From an uncultured Pseudomonadota bacterium (lineage in GTDB: Bacteria; Pseudomonadota; Gammaproteobacteria; Burkholderiales; Rhodocyclaceae): a stretch of 64,000 nucleotides of DNA. The position numbers were made by a program, and so were the translations under genes. The stretch covers positions 62,001-126,000 of the forward strand of contig CAIQBG010000007.1 of assembly GCA_903870055.1 (NCBI GenBank). Reading direction: 5' to 3'. The stretch's first letter is position 1. Every line of letters begins with the position of its first letter. This document shows, in pieces, positions 25,058-34,391 of the stretch. Below the pieces are notes generated by a model that saw only the letters and a list, made by a program, of their open reading frames with translations, did not search any database and had not been told where the DNA came from.

Positions 25058-26953
25058 TTAACCAGCGGCAACCATCTTCTTGATGCTCTCGATCGTCGAC
25101 GGATCATCGATGGTGGTCAGATCACCTGGGTCACGACCTTCGGCCAGCGCCTGCAGCGAACGACGTAGCATCTTGCCCGAACGGGTCTTCGGCAGCGCTG
25201 TTACGAAGTAGACGCGGCCTGGGCGTGCAATCGCACCCAGAATACTGTCGACCGTGCCCATGACTTCCTTCTCCATGAGCTTGACCTTTTCCGGGGTATC
25301 AACCACACCGGCATCCTTGACGACGGCAAAGGCGATTGGCACCTGACCCTTGAGCTTGTCTTCGACACCGACCACGGCCACTTCAGCAATTGCCTTGTGG
25401 TTCTGGACAGCTTCTTCGATTTCACGGGTGCCGAGGCGGTGGCCAGCAACGTTAATCACATCATCGGTACGACCCAGGATGGTGAAGTAACCGTTGTCAT
25501 CTTTGATCGCCCAGTCATACGAGGAGTAAACCAGCGGATCTTTGAACAGGCTGAAGTAGGTGCTGACGAAACGCTCATCCTGCCCCCAGACGGTTGACAG
25601 ACAACCCGGTGGCATCGGTGGTACAACAGCAGCGATACCCTTCTCGTTCGGACCGCACTCGGTACCGTCTTCACGGAAGATACGCAAGTCGTAACCGTAA
25701 ACCGGGAACGATGGCGAACCATATTTGATTGGCGTCTTTTCCACACCTGGTACGGCCGAGATCATTGGCCAACCGGTTTCGGTCTGCCAGTAGTTATCGA
25801 TCACTGGCTTGTTTAGCTCGGACATGAACCATTCGTGTGTTGGCTCATCCAGCGGTTCGCCCGCCATATAGATGTGCTTCAGGCTCGAAAGATCATGCTT
25901 CTTCATGTAAGCCGGATCTTGCTTCTTCAGCACACGGGCAGCCGTTGGCGCCGAGAACATCACATTCACCTTGTACTTCTCAACCAGTTTCCACCAGATA
26001 GCTGGATCAGGACGCAGCGGCGTACCTTCGTAAACCACCGTCGCCATACCGCCAATGAGCGGTCCATAAACGATATAAGAGTGGCCAACGACCCAACCGA
26101 TATCGGAAGTCGAGAAGAAGGTTTCGCCCTTACCACCTTGGTAAATGTGCTTCATAGAAGCTGCCAGCGCGACCAGATAACCACCGGTATCACGCTGCAC
26201 GCCCTTAGGCTTGCCAGTTGTACCCGAGGTATACAGAATATAAGACGGATGTGAAGACTCAACCCAGACACACGGTACTTGTGCATCCATGTGCTGCGCA
26301 CGCAGTTCAGCGTAGTCGACATCGCGACCAGCAACACGTGGGAAGCCCTTATCCAGGCCACGATCAATGATAATCACCTTTGCCGGCGGGAATTCAGCCA
26401 GGCTCAGTGCTTCATCAACAAGATGCTTGTATGGAACTGGCTTGCCATTACGCATCCCCGCATCAGCCGTGACCATGGCTTTAGGCTTGGCATCGTCAAT
26501 GCGCGTTGCCAGCGAACCCGCCGCAAAGCCACCGAACACGACTGAGTGAATAGCACCGATACGTACAGTTGCCAGCATGGCAAAAATAGCTTCAGGAACC
26601 ATCGGCATGTAGATCAGTACGCGATCGCCTTCGCCCACACCCTGACTTTGCAGAATGGCGGCCATGCGCTCTACTTCGCGTTGCAACTCAGCCCAGGTGT
26701 AAATACGCTCTTCGTCGGTTTCTGTTGAAACAAAAACCAGCGCGCGATCATTTGGACGCTCGGCAGCATGACGATCAACCGCGTTATAGCAGAGGTTGGT
26801 CTTGCCATTAACGAACCATTTAACGAATGGTGGGCGTGAATAGTCACAAACCTGGGTGAAGGGTTCCTTCCACTCGACTAGCTGCGCCTGCTCGGCCCAG
26901 AAGTCATCACGGTTTTCGATGGAACGCTTATGAAAATCCTGATACTTGCCCAT
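25058..26953 (-). CDS. prpE: propionate--CoA ligase (propionyl-CoA synthetase)
   Basis: Predicted 631-residue AMP-forming acyl-CoA synthetase, the PrpE length (about 628-635). The start MGKYQDFHKRSIENRDDFW and the GMRNGKPVPYKHLVDEAL region separate it from Acs. Motifs: [27 protein letters not shown], and the terminal [15 protein letters not shown] with the conserved acetylatable Lys. It activates propionate and possibly acetate. No prpB, prpC or prpD is nearby, so propionyl-CoA use is encoded elsewhere. A GAGG site precedes the ATG, and its promoter region diverges from tal. Confidence 0.92.
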   Translation of the reverse strand: MGKYQDFHKRSIENRDDFWAEQAQLVEWKEPFTQVCDYSRPPFVKWFVNGKTNLCYNAVDRHAAERPNDRALVFVSTETDEERIYTWAELQREVERMAAILQSQGVGEGDRVLIYMPMVPEAIFAMLATVRIGAIHSVVFGGFAAGSLATRIDDAKPKAMVTADAGMRNGKPVPYKHLVDEALSLAEFPPAKVIIIDRGLDKGFPRVAGRDVDYAELRAQHMDAQVPCVWVESSHPSYILYTSGTTGKPKGVQRDTGGYLVALAASMKHIYQGGKGETFFSTSDIGWVVGHSYIVYGPLIGGMATVVYEGTPLRPDPAIWWKLVEKYKVNVMFSAPTAARVLKKQDPAYMKKHDLSSLKHIYMAGEPLDEPTHEWFMSELNKPVIDNYWQTETGWPMISAVPGVEKTPIKYGSPSFPVYGYDLRIFREDGTECGPNEKGIAAVVPPMPPGCLSTVWGQDERFVSTYFSLFKDPLVYSSYDWAIKDDNGYFTILGRTDDVINVAGHRLGTREIEEAVQNHKAIAEVAVVGVEDKLKGQVPIAFAVVKDAGVVDTPEKVKLMEKEVMGTVDSILGAIARPGRVYFVTALPKTRSGKMLRRSLQALAEGRDPGDLTTIDDPSTIESIKKMVAAG

Positions 26954-27147
26954 AGTTCCTCAGCCTCCTCTGGCTTACTTGTCACGATGCAGTGATAACT
27001 GCATCTGTTTTTATGATAAAAACTCCCTGCCGCTTCCTGAATGGTGTCAGGCCGGTCATCACCGCCGATTAAAATGGGCGATGGTTTCACAGGTCAGGCA
27101 TCATAATTACGCCTCTTCCCTTACATGAAACTGACCGTCAGCCAGCC
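26954..27147. promoter_or_regulatory. prpE / tal divergent region with two inverted repeats
   Basis: It contains the perfect inverted repeat GATGCAGT-GATA-ACTGCATC (26986-27005) and, two bases on, GTTTTTA-TGA-TAAAAAC (27007-27023). Toward tal the first stem is followed by a T-tract and resembles a terminator; toward prpE the pair lies in the leader, 33-70 bp before the start codon. Operator or attenuator function is possible. Confidence 0.45.
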
Positions 27148-28251
27148 ATGACCCTACAAACATCTCAAGCCACCGGATCTCAAAGCCGCATTGCTGCGGT
27201 TGCACAACTCGGTCAGCAAATCTGGCTCGATACCCTTTCGCGCCAACTCATCGAAAGCGGCACCCTGTCTCGCTGGATTAATGAAGATGCTGTTGCCGGC
27301 TTAACGTCTAATCCCGCCATTTTTCAGCAAGCCCTCAGCAAAGATGCCACCTATCAACCGGCGATTGCTGCGGCCCGCAGCATAGAAAACAACCCGGAGA
27401 TCCGTTTCGAAACCGTCGTCCTACCTGATATCCAGGCCGCTTGCGATCTTTTTCTGCCGCTCTGGAAAAAGACCCAGGGACACCAAGGCTATGTCAGCTT
27501 CGAAGTTTCCCCCACACTGGCCCATGATGCGGCTGGCACAACGGCAGCGGCGCAACGTTTATGGAAAAAGATTAACCGGCCGAATGCCATGATCAAAATT
27601 CCGGCCACCGCAGCCGGTTGCCAGGCAGTCACCGAAGTGATTGCCCAGGGCATTAACGTTAACGTCACTTTGATTTTCTCCCTGGAGCAACTCGAAGCCG
27701 TGCAAGCCGCACACGAAGCTGGGTTGCGCCGCTGGATCGCTCATTGCCAACAGCAAGGCACTCCGGAGCGTATCGGTGATGTCGCATCGGTAGCCAGCTT
27801 TTTCGTCAGCCGGACTGACAACACCCTGGATTCAAAGCTTCCAGAAAGTCTTCAAGGCAAAACCGCTATCGCGCTTTGCAAAACCGCCTACCAACGCTGG
27901 CTTGATGAGCAAGCGGGTTCGCAGTCGGACCTCAAAGACGCTGGCGCTAAACCACAATGGCTGCTCTGGGCATCGACCTCTGTTAAAAACCCAGCCTATC
28001 GCGACACGCTATACGTCGAGGAGTTAATCGGCCCACAAACGGTGAATACCGTTCCTGATGCCACCCTTGTCGCCTTCCGTGATCACGGCATTGCTGAACA
28101 ACGTCTGGATCATGCGACTGATACAGCGAATGAGCAACTGATCGCCATTAGTGCACTGGGCATTGATCTGGAACAGGTGGGGCAAGATCTACAGACTGCC
28201 GGGCTGGCCCAGTTTGAAACGGCGTATGCCGATCTACTCAAACTGGTCTGA
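27148..28251 (+). CDS. tal: transaldolase
   Basis: Predicted 367-residue enzyme of the non-oxidative pentose phosphate pathway. The Schiff-base Lys150 is in NAMIKIPATAAG, with the substrate motif GLTSNPAIFQQAL at 51-63 and SFEVSPTLAHD at 117-127. The length and the VAGLTSNPAIF start indicate the longer Tal subgroup (about 360-370 residues, as in actinobacteria and many betaproteobacteria) rather than E. coli TalB (317). The start used is the first ATG. It is followed by a convergent cysteine-cluster gene. Confidence 0.93.
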   Translation: MTLQTSQATGSQSRIAAVAQLGQQIWLDTLSRQLIESGTLSRWINEDAVAGLTSNPAIFQQALSKDATYQPAIAAARSIENNPEIRFETVVLPDIQAACDLFLPLWKKTQGHQGYVSFEVSPTLAHDAAGTTAAAQRLWKKINRPNAMIKIPATAAGCQAVTEVIAQGINVNVTLIFSLEQLEAVQAAHEAGLRRWIAHCQQQGTPERIGDVASVASFFVSRTDNTLDSKLPESLQGKTAIALCKTAYQRWLDEQAGSQSDLKDAGAKPQWLLWASTSVKNPAYRDTLYVEELIGPQTVNTVPDATLVAFRDHGIAEQRLDHATDTANEQLIAISALGIDLEQVGQDLQTAGLAQFETAYADLLKLV

Positions 28252-28260
28252 TCATTGCGC

Positions 28261-28623
28261 TTAGTTTTTAGGCAGTGGCGGCAGGCCATGACGCTGACGC
28301 GCTCGGTCACACGCATCATCAACGATACCCAACGCTGCCCAAGGGTTGAACTCATGGCAAGGCGATGGCCGGTCAGCATAAATACTGCAACCCACCCGCT
28401 GACCAACCTCGCCCGTCAGCGCAATACAACGTGGCGCCGCTTCGTCGGTACCCTTCATACGCATCAGTTTCGGGGTCAGCGTAATGGCCATTGCTGCGGG
28501 AACACCGCTAGCATATGCACTTCGAGCAAGTTCAGAGGGATGAAAATCCACTCGATAGGCCGCACAGCAAGCACCGCAACGCTCGCAGACGGAAAGCGCT
28601 AACGTGTCGACCGGTTCAGCCAT
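28261..28623 (-). CDS. YkgJ family cysteine-cluster protein
   Basis: Predicted 120-residue protein with the cysteine pattern of the CxxCxxCC (YkgJ) family: CERCGACC near residue 13, then RCIAL, GCSIYADRPSPCHEF. These cysteines probably bind zinc or iron; the function is unknown. I start at MAEPVDTLAL (ATG 28623). An in-frame TTG at 28656 would make it 131 residues. Either start lies inside or abuts the coding sequence of the divergent PIN gene, leaving no intergenic promoter region. Confidence 0.82.
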   Translation of the reverse strand: MAEPVDTLALSVCERCGACCAAYRVDFHPSELARSAYASGVPAAMAITLTPKLMRMKGTDEAAPRCIALTGEVGQRVGCSIYADRPSPCHEFNPWAALGIVDDACDRARQRHGLPPLPKN

Positions 28624-29101
28624 GACATCCCCGACTCGACTGGTGCTCGATACCAATGTCGTAATGGATCTGTTTCATTTCCAAGCCCCACCGCTGGCAA
28701 CACTGGCTGAAGCTATTAAAGATGGCCGTGTCATCTGCCTCGCCAACAACAGCACCCTGGCCGAGCTGGAACGGGTTACCGGTTATCCGCAATTTAGGCT
28801 GGATGCCACCGGACGTCAGTATCTGCTGCAACGATACCAAGCGCATCTCACCGTGTTGCCAATCCCCAGCGATGAAAGCCCGGCATTGCCGGCGCTGCCC
28901 AAATGCCGGGACCCTGACGATCAGATGTTTCTGGAATTGGCTCAATACGGCCAGGCCGATCTGCTGATTAGCCGAGATAATCTGGTGCTCAAACTGGCAC
29001 GTGCACGACAGCGCCCCTGCCCCTTTGCCATCCTGACGCCCGATGCTGCGATGATTCATTTATTCGGCGCGCATTCAGGCAACGCGGCGACGGAAGACTA
29101 A
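28604..29101 (+). CDS. PIN-domain protein of the TIGR00305 type, putative toxin without antitoxin
   Basis: Predicted 165-residue PIN fold ribonuclease-like protein (159 if it starts at ATG 28622). Acidic active-site residues appear in RLVLDTNVVMD, LAELERVTG, CRDPDDQMFLELA and LLISRDNLVL. The GTG at 28604 is preceded by GGAAAG at good spacing; the ATG is not, so I prefer the GTG. It is annotated in databases as a toxin component of a PIN toxin-antitoxin family, yet no antitoxin gene is adjacent. It overlaps the 3' end of yaaA by 27 bases (convergent) and the 5' end of the YkgJ gene (divergent). Confidence 0.85.
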   Translation: MSTGSAMTSPTRLVLDTNVVMDLFHFQAPPLATLAEAIKDGRVICLANNSTLAELERVTGYPQFRLDATGRQYLLQRYQAHLTVLPIPSDESPALPALPKCRDPDDQMFLELAQYGQADLLISRDNLVLKLARARQRPCPFAILTPDAAMIHLFGAHSGNAATED

Positions 29102-29854
29102 TTTATTTTCTGTCGAGGATGCCGGCACAAAGCCATAGCCTTCGGCATCAAACTTTTGGAGATCCGCTGGTGTTTTCCAGCTACCTTCAGCAGCTGCCCT
29201 TACAAATAAGCCGCGTGCACGCTTGGCGTAAAAGCTGATGATCTTGAACTTGCCATCTTTAAAGTCTTCAAAGACGCAATCAATCACCGGCACACCGGCC
29301 TTCTCCAAAGCCTTGCGATCGACGGATTTGAAGTACTCATCCGAGGCCGTGTTAATCAATGGTTCGCCCGCTGCCTTGAGATCAGCCAGCACCGTTGCGG
29401 TATTGCTCTCGCGCCACCAGGCATAAAGATCCTTGCCGGCCGGGTTAGCCAATTTGGTCCCCATTTCCAAGCGGTAAGGCCGCATCAGATCCAGGGGGCG
29501 CAATACACCATAAAGGCCGGACAATACACGGACGTGATCCTGCACATAAGCCAGCTGTTTCTTGTTGAGCGAGGGGGCATCCAGGCCTTCATAAACATCG
29601 CCATTAAAAGCCAGGATGGCCTGTTTTGCCTCTGGTTGCGCGTGTTTTGCTGACCAATCGGCATAACGAGTCACATTCAGCACCGCCAGTTTGTCGCTCA
29701 GCGACATCAACTCGGCAATCTGGGCCGGCGACTGTTTACGCAAAATATCGATCAGCGGTGCCGATTTATCAAGAAAACGGGGTTGAGTCTGCGCAATATC
29801 AGCAGAAACAGGCTCGAAATCCAGAGATTTAGCAGGTGACAGTAAAAAAAGCAT
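29075..29854 (-). CDS. yaaA: peroxide stress protein YaaA (DUF328)
   Basis: Predicted 259-residue protein, matching E. coli YaaA (258). MLFLLSPAKSLDFEPV, LAFNGDVYEGLDAPSL, LRPLDLMRPYRLEMGTKL and YAKRARGLFVRA are family hallmarks. In E. coli it lowers free intracellular iron during hydrogen peroxide stress and can bind DNA. Its 3' end overlaps the PIN gene by 27 bases. It diverges from the DUF2863 gene. Confidence 0.95.
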   Translation of the reverse strand: MLFLLSPAKSLDFEPVSADIAQTQPRFLDKSAPLIDILRKQSPAQIAELMSLSDKLAVLNVTRYADWSAKHAQPEAKQAILAFNGDVYEGLDAPSLNKKQLAYVQDHVRVLSGLYGVLRPLDLMRPYRLEMGTKLANPAGKDLYAWWRESNTATVLADLKAAGEPLINTASDEYFKSVDRKALEKAGVPVIDCVFEDFKDGKFKIISFYAKRARGLFVRAAAEGSWKTPADLQKFDAEGYGFVPASSTENKLVFRRRVA

Positions 29855-29951
29855 GACCCTCTTCCATAAAACAGGCTAGGGCAAATTATGGCACCAAACT
29901 GTTTCTTTCCCTCCTGACCGCCACAGGACCCAGGCTTGGTAAAATATTGGG

Positions 29952-31148
29952 ATGAAACGACCCCCTTATGGCTCACGCTCCCGACTGTCCCGAGAAATGG
30001 CTCAGCTTAGCTGGCTTGGAACCGGACTTGCCCAGGCAGGAAGCCGTATTGAACGGACCCACTGGCATGCCCGCTTGCAAAGCCTGGTAGAACAGTTGCT
30101 GGCCGATGGGGATGATGATGCACTGAATACAGTGCTCAACCGGCTGAGCGAAGGCGAGCCCGTAGCTCACGATGCCCTAATGGACACCATTGAATCTGCC
30201 GTGGAATCCACCGTGATGACTATCAAGGGTGAAGCACGGGATGTGCTGCTCATCGCGTGCCCGCTGCTCACCTGGTCCCGCTATGCCATTCCTGCTCCAG
30301 TGCTCTCAGCTAAAGATCAGACAGCCCTCGCCGATGCGCTCAAAACGATAGTGCTGACCCGCCATGCGGATGTCGCCCTATTGGGCATGCTGGTAGGTCC
30401 GGATCAGATTCCACGAGAGTTCACCCAGTTAGCGCAACTCACGCGTAATCTGGCCGAATCCTTCGTGACCAGCAAAGCAACGCCACTTCACGCACAGGCC
30501 ACGGAAGAAACCAGCCGCTTTCTGTCCGACACCCGTTATCTGATTGCAGCCGTATCAGTGCCTCGCGGAGAAGCTATCTTCCGCTGGCAAGAACCACGTG
30601 CCGCCAGCACATCATTGCAGCTGAATGAACGTGGCGAAATCGCCCAGGTCTGGTCCGCCCAAACACTGAAGATTCTCGAGCCGCTGCTCGCAGGCTGCCG
30701 CGTCACCGTTCTATTACCTGAGGCATTTCATGCGGCTTGCGCAGATGCCGACCGTGCCTCTCGTCCGCACTCCATAGAAGCCTGCGTACGCTTCCTCACA
30801 GAAGCGATTGATCTGCCGCCGGAAAAGCAACGGGCCGTCATTGGACCCTTCTACGCACAGCGCCTGGAAGAGTACCGGATCGGCCTGGGGCCACATAACG
30901 ATGATGTGCTTTATCACGGCGTCGTCTGGCCCTTGCTCGGCATTGAAGATGAACAAGGCGATATGCCCGGAGAGATAGAACAGGTACTCCGTTCCCTCGG
31001 CGTCACCGATATCGTGTCGCACGATCATCGTTTCCCGATGGAGTACTGCGACGATTGCGGCTCACCCATGTATGCCAACGCCGATGGCGAACTGGCGCAT
31101 CTGGAAATGCCAGAATCGGTTGCGGCACAGCCGAGCATCCTGCACTGA
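29952..31148 (+). CDS. DUF2863 family protein
   Basis: Predicted 398-residue protein of a family I know mainly from betaproteobacteria; no function is established. The N-terminal basic tail (MKRPPYGSRSRLSREM) is followed by a largely helical alpha/beta body (ESTVMTIKGEARDVLLIACPLLTWSRYAIP). A CDDCGSPMY pair near residue 370 might bind a metal. It has no signal peptide or membrane segment. Its stop lies one base before bioA, so it is probably the first gene of the biotin operon transcript. Confidence 0.85.
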   Translation: MKRPPYGSRSRLSREMAQLSWLGTGLAQAGSRIERTHWHARLQSLVEQLLADGDDDALNTVLNRLSEGEPVAHDALMDTIESAVESTVMTIKGEARDVLLIACPLLTWSRYAIPAPVLSAKDQTALADALKTIVLTRHADVALLGMLVGPDQIPREFTQLAQLTRNLAESFVTSKATPLHAQATEETSRFLSDTRYLIAAVSVPRGEAIFRWQEPRAASTSLQLNERGEIAQVWSAQTLKILEPLLAGCRVTVLLPEAFHAACADADRASRPHSIEACVRFLTEAIDLPPEKQRAVIGPFYAQRLEEYRIGLGPHNDDVLYHGVVWPLLGIEDEQGDMPGEIEQVLRSLGVTDIVSHDHRFPMEYCDDCGSPMYANADGELAHLEMPESVAAQPSILH

Positions 31149-31149
31149 T

Positions 31150-32475
31150 ATGACGGCCAATACCGACTGGCTCCATCGAAGCCTGACTGCGGTCTGGCAT
31201 CCGTGCACACAGATGAAGCACCATCCGGCACTGCCGCTGGTGCCTGTTGCGCGCGCAGAGGGTGTCTGGCTCGAAGACTTCGAAGGCAAGCGCTATCTCG
31301 ATGCCATCAGCTCCTGGTGGGTTAATCTATTTGGTCACGGCAACCCGCGCATTAATGCTGCCATTACTAATCAGCTCAGCAAGCTAGAGCACGTCATGCT
31401 GGCAGGCTTTACACACCAGCCCGCCATTGAACTTGCCGAACGTCTATCAGCCAAAACCGGTGGTGCACTCGGCCATGCCTTCTTTGCCTCCGATGGCGCC
31501 AGCGCAACTGAAATCGCGCTCAAGATGTCCTTCCATGCGTGGCAGAACAGTGGTCAAACCCAGAAGCAGGAATTTCTCTGCTTACAGGGCAGCTATCACG
31601 GCGAAACCGTGGGTGCACTTTCCGTAACGGACATCGCTCTTTTCCGTGACGCCTACGCGCCACTTATTCGTAATGAACACGTACACCTGGCCCCTTCGCC
31701 CGATACCCGCCTGGCACAATCCGGCGAGAGTGCAGAAGATGTTGCCAATCGAGCAGCCGACGCACTTGAAGCACTCTTTGTTGCACGCGCGGGAAAAATT
31801 GCCGCCCTCATCATAGAGCCACTAGTTCAGTGTGCTACAGGTATGGCCATGCATCACCCGCGCTACCTACAGCGGGCACGCGCTTTATGTGATCAATATC
31901 AGGCGCATCTGATCTGCGATGAAATTGCTGTGGGTTTTGGCCGAACCGGCACCTTCTTTGCCCACGAACAAGCCGGCATTCGCCCTGATCTGCTTTGTCT
32001 ATCCAAAGGCATTACCGGTGGCTATCTGCCGCTATCCGTGGTGTTAAGTAGCGACACCGTTTACCAGACATTCTGGGACGATGATGTTCGGCGCGGCTTC
32101 CTGCACTCACATTCGTACACAGGCAACCCGTTAGCTTGTAGCGCCGCACTGGCCACACTGGATATTTTCGACACGGACGATACGCTCGAACAAAATCGCC
32201 ACTTAAGTAGCGCCATCACTAAAGCATTGCAGCCACTGGCTACCCATTCCGCCGTCCGCCATTTCCGCAATACCGGCATGATCTGGGCGATGGATGTTGA
32301 TACCTCGCAGGCCGACTTCAGTCGGCGCTACTTTGCAGCAGCTATGGAACGCGGCATCCTCGTGCGCCCCATTGGCAACACGATTTATCTGATGCCCCCT
32401 TATGTGCTGAGTGAATCAGATGCCGAATGGCTTGCCGAGCAAATGCACTCTGCGCTCAATGCAACGCTGGCCTGA
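31150..32475 (+). CDS. bioA: adenosylmethionine--8-amino-7-oxononanoate aminotransferase
   Basis: Predicted 441-residue class III PLP aminotransferase making 7,8-diaminopelargonate from KAPA and SAM. WHPCTQMKHH, AISSWWVNLFGHGNPRIN and the PLP-lysine region LCLSKGITGGYLPLSVVL are diagnostic for BioA. I start at ATG 31150, one base after the DUF2863 stop, because upstream frame sequence overlaps DUF2863. It leads the bioA-F-H-C-D cluster. A GTFFAHEQAGIRPD motif completes the family pattern. Confidence 0.95.
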   Translation: MTANTDWLHRSLTAVWHPCTQMKHHPALPLVPVARAEGVWLEDFEGKRYLDAISSWWVNLFGHGNPRINAAITNQLSKLEHVMLAGFTHQPAIELAERLSAKTGGALGHAFFASDGASATEIALKMSFHAWQNSGQTQKQEFLCLQGSYHGETVGALSVTDIALFRDAYAPLIRNEHVHLAPSPDTRLAQSGESAEDVANRAADALEALFVARAGKIAALIIEPLVQCATGMAMHHPRYLQRARALCDQYQAHLICDEIAVGFGRTGTFFAHEQAGIRPDLLCLSKGITGGYLPLSVVLSSDTVYQTFWDDDVRRGFLHSHSYTGNPLACSAALATLDIFDTDDTLEQNRHLSSAITKALQPLATHSAVRHFRNTGMIWAMDVDTSQADFSRRYFAAAMERGILVRPIGNTIYLMPPYVLSESDAEWLAEQMHSALNATLA

Positions 32476-32493
32476 TCGCGACAAGAACGAGCT

Positions 32494-33666
32494 ATGAAAC
32501 CGAGCGATCTCTCCGCGGCATTAGCCAAACTTGAAGCCGACTTTCTGAAACGGGAACGCAAGACCCCGGAAAACCCCTGCGGGCCAGAGATGTTGCTCAA
32601 TGGCCGCAAACTGATTGCGTTTGCCAGCAACGATTATCTCGGCCTGGCCAATGATGCCGCACTCAAACAGGGGGCCATGACAGCCATCGAACAATGGGGG
32701 GTTGGTGCTGGCGCATCACAACTGGTTAGCGGACGTCTCGGTATTTTTGCAACGCTGGAACAAGCCTGCGCTGACTTTGCACAACGCGAAGCCGCCGTTT
32801 ATTTTCCATCCGGGTTTCTTGCCAACTTGGGCGTACTAACTACGCTGGCCGACCGGCATGATGTGATCTTTGCCGACCGTGTCAACCATGCCTCACTGAT
32901 CGATGGCGCCTTGCTGTCACGCGCGCAACATGTGCGCTATCAACATACCGATATGGACGATTTGGCTCGCAAACTGGCAAATACGCCAGTTGCTGAAGGC
33001 AGTGCGCGTCTAATTGTTACCGATAGCGTCTTCAGCATGGATGGTGACGAAGCACCTTTACAAGCATTGCTAGACCTCGCCATTCAGTATGATGCATGGC
33101 TTGTTGTTGACGATGCCCATGGCCTGGGCGTTCTGGGGCCTCAAGGGCGTGGCAGCATTGCTGATGCCAGACTGCCAGCTCATCCGAGTCTCATTATGAT
33201 CGGCACCCTGGGCAAAGCCGCTGGTGTATCCGGTGCCTTTGTCGCGGGTAGTCGGGATCTCGTGGAATGGCTGATTCAGCGCGCACGTACCTATATCTAC
33301 ACCACCGGTGCCAGCCCGATGGTTGCCGGCGCCTTGCTTGCCTCGTTGCAACGAATCATCCTGGGCGATGAACTCCGCACCCAGCTTAACGACAACATTG
33401 CTGCGTTCAGAGCGGGCATTGCTGCACTCAATTTACCTTACAGCCTGCTGCCTTCGCGCACTGGTATTCAAGCGCTCGTTATCGGCGACAATGAAACCAC
33501 TTTGAAGCTTGCATCACGCCTGCTTGACCAGGGTTATTGGGTGCCTGCGATTCGGCCACCAACGGTTGCCGCCGGTTCGGCGCGCTTACGTATCTCGTTG
33601 TCTGCAGCACATACGCCCGACCACATACAAGGTCTAGTGAATGCCATCGGACGATCCTGCCCATGA
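32494..33666 (+). CDS. bioF: 8-amino-7-oxononanoate synthase
   Basis: Predicted 390-residue PLP enzyme condensing pimeloyl thioester with alanine. FASNDYLGLANDAALK, GAGASQLVSGRLGI, FADRVNHASLIDGALLS, VVDDAHGLGVLGPQGRG and the PLP-lysine motif GTLGKAAGVSGAFV are all present. The stop overlaps the bioH start (ATGA). Length matches E. coli BioF (384). Confidence 0.95.
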   Translation: MKPSDLSAALAKLEADFLKRERKTPENPCGPEMLLNGRKLIAFASNDYLGLANDAALKQGAMTAIEQWGVGAGASQLVSGRLGIFATLEQACADFAQREAAVYFPSGFLANLGVLTTLADRHDVIFADRVNHASLIDGALLSRAQHVRYQHTDMDDLARKLANTPVAEGSARLIVTDSVFSMDGDEAPLQALLDLAIQYDAWLVVDDAHGLGVLGPQGRGSIADARLPAHPSLIMIGTLGKAAGVSGAFVAGSRDLVEWLIQRARTYIYTTGASPMVAGALLASLQRIILGDELRTQLNDNIAAFRAGIAALNLPYSLLPSRTGIQALVIGDNETTLKLASRLLDQGYWVPAIRPPTVAAGSARLRISLSAAHTPDHIQGLVNAIGRSCP

Positions 33667-34391
33667 CCACGCAAGCGCCCATGGTACTGCTCCACGGCTG
33701 GGGTTTCCTGCCTGGCATCTGGGGCTTGGTTATCGAACAACTTCGACAACGTGGCATCACTTTACCGATAGAAACACTAGCACTACCGCTTAACGGCAAC
33801 ATCTCACAACTGACTGCCATTGAATCGCTGTTCGAAACCTTGCCGGACACCGCCCATCTGATCGGCTGGTCGTTGGGTGGCGAGCTCGCCTTAGCCTATG
33901 CGCTCTGCTTCCCGGAGCGGGTCTCTTCGCTGACGCTCATTAGCAGCACACCCTGCTTTATGAATCGTCCGGATTGGGAACTCGGTCAACCGGCTACGCT
34001 TTTAGATGATTTTGATCAGAGACTGATTGAAAGTCCTGCCACACTACTGAAACGCTTTTCTTCACTCATCCGTCTTGGTGACAACACAGCCGTACGTGAC
34101 CGCAAGCTCACCGAAGCGTTACAGAACCAGTCCGAACCCGATGCTGAGCGCCTGTCAGCGGGGCTCAAGTTTTTACGCACGATCGACTTAAGAGCGACAT
34201 GCAATTCACAAACCGAACTGCCGCCCATCGCACTCATTCACGGATCTGGCGACAATGTCGTGCCTTTGGCAGCAGCACAATGGTTAGCCAGCGAGCTCAA
34301 GGCGCCGCTTACGACCATTGAACAAGCAAGTCATGCGTTACCTTTAACGCACGCCGAGCAAATTGCCAATAGACTGGTCAGCACCTTATGA
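33663..34391 (+). CDS. bioH: pimeloyl-[acyl-carrier protein] methyl ester esterase
   Basis: Predicted 242-residue alpha/beta hydrolase, similar in length to E. coli BioH (256). HGWGFLPGIWG is the oxyanion-side motif; the catalytic triad can be read as Ser70 (GWSLGG), Asp197 (GSGDNVVP) and His224 (ASHALPLTH). It frees pimeloyl-ACP from its methyl ester. I chose the ATG at 33663 overlapping bioF; the longer frame has no similarity. bioC begins at its stop (ATGA), pairing the methyl-ester removal with BioC as in E. coli-type pimelate synthesis. Confidence 0.9.
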   Translation: MTTQAPMVLLHGWGFLPGIWGLVIEQLRQRGITLPIETLALPLNGNISQLTAIESLFETLPDTAHLIGWSLGGELALAYALCFPERVSSLTLISSTPCFMNRPDWELGQPATLLDDFDQRLIESPATLLKRFSSLIRLGDNTAVRDRKLTEALQNQSEPDAERLSAGLKFLRTIDLRATCNSQTELPPIALIHGSGDNVVPLAAAQWLASELKAPLTTIEQASHALPLTHAEQIANRLVSTL

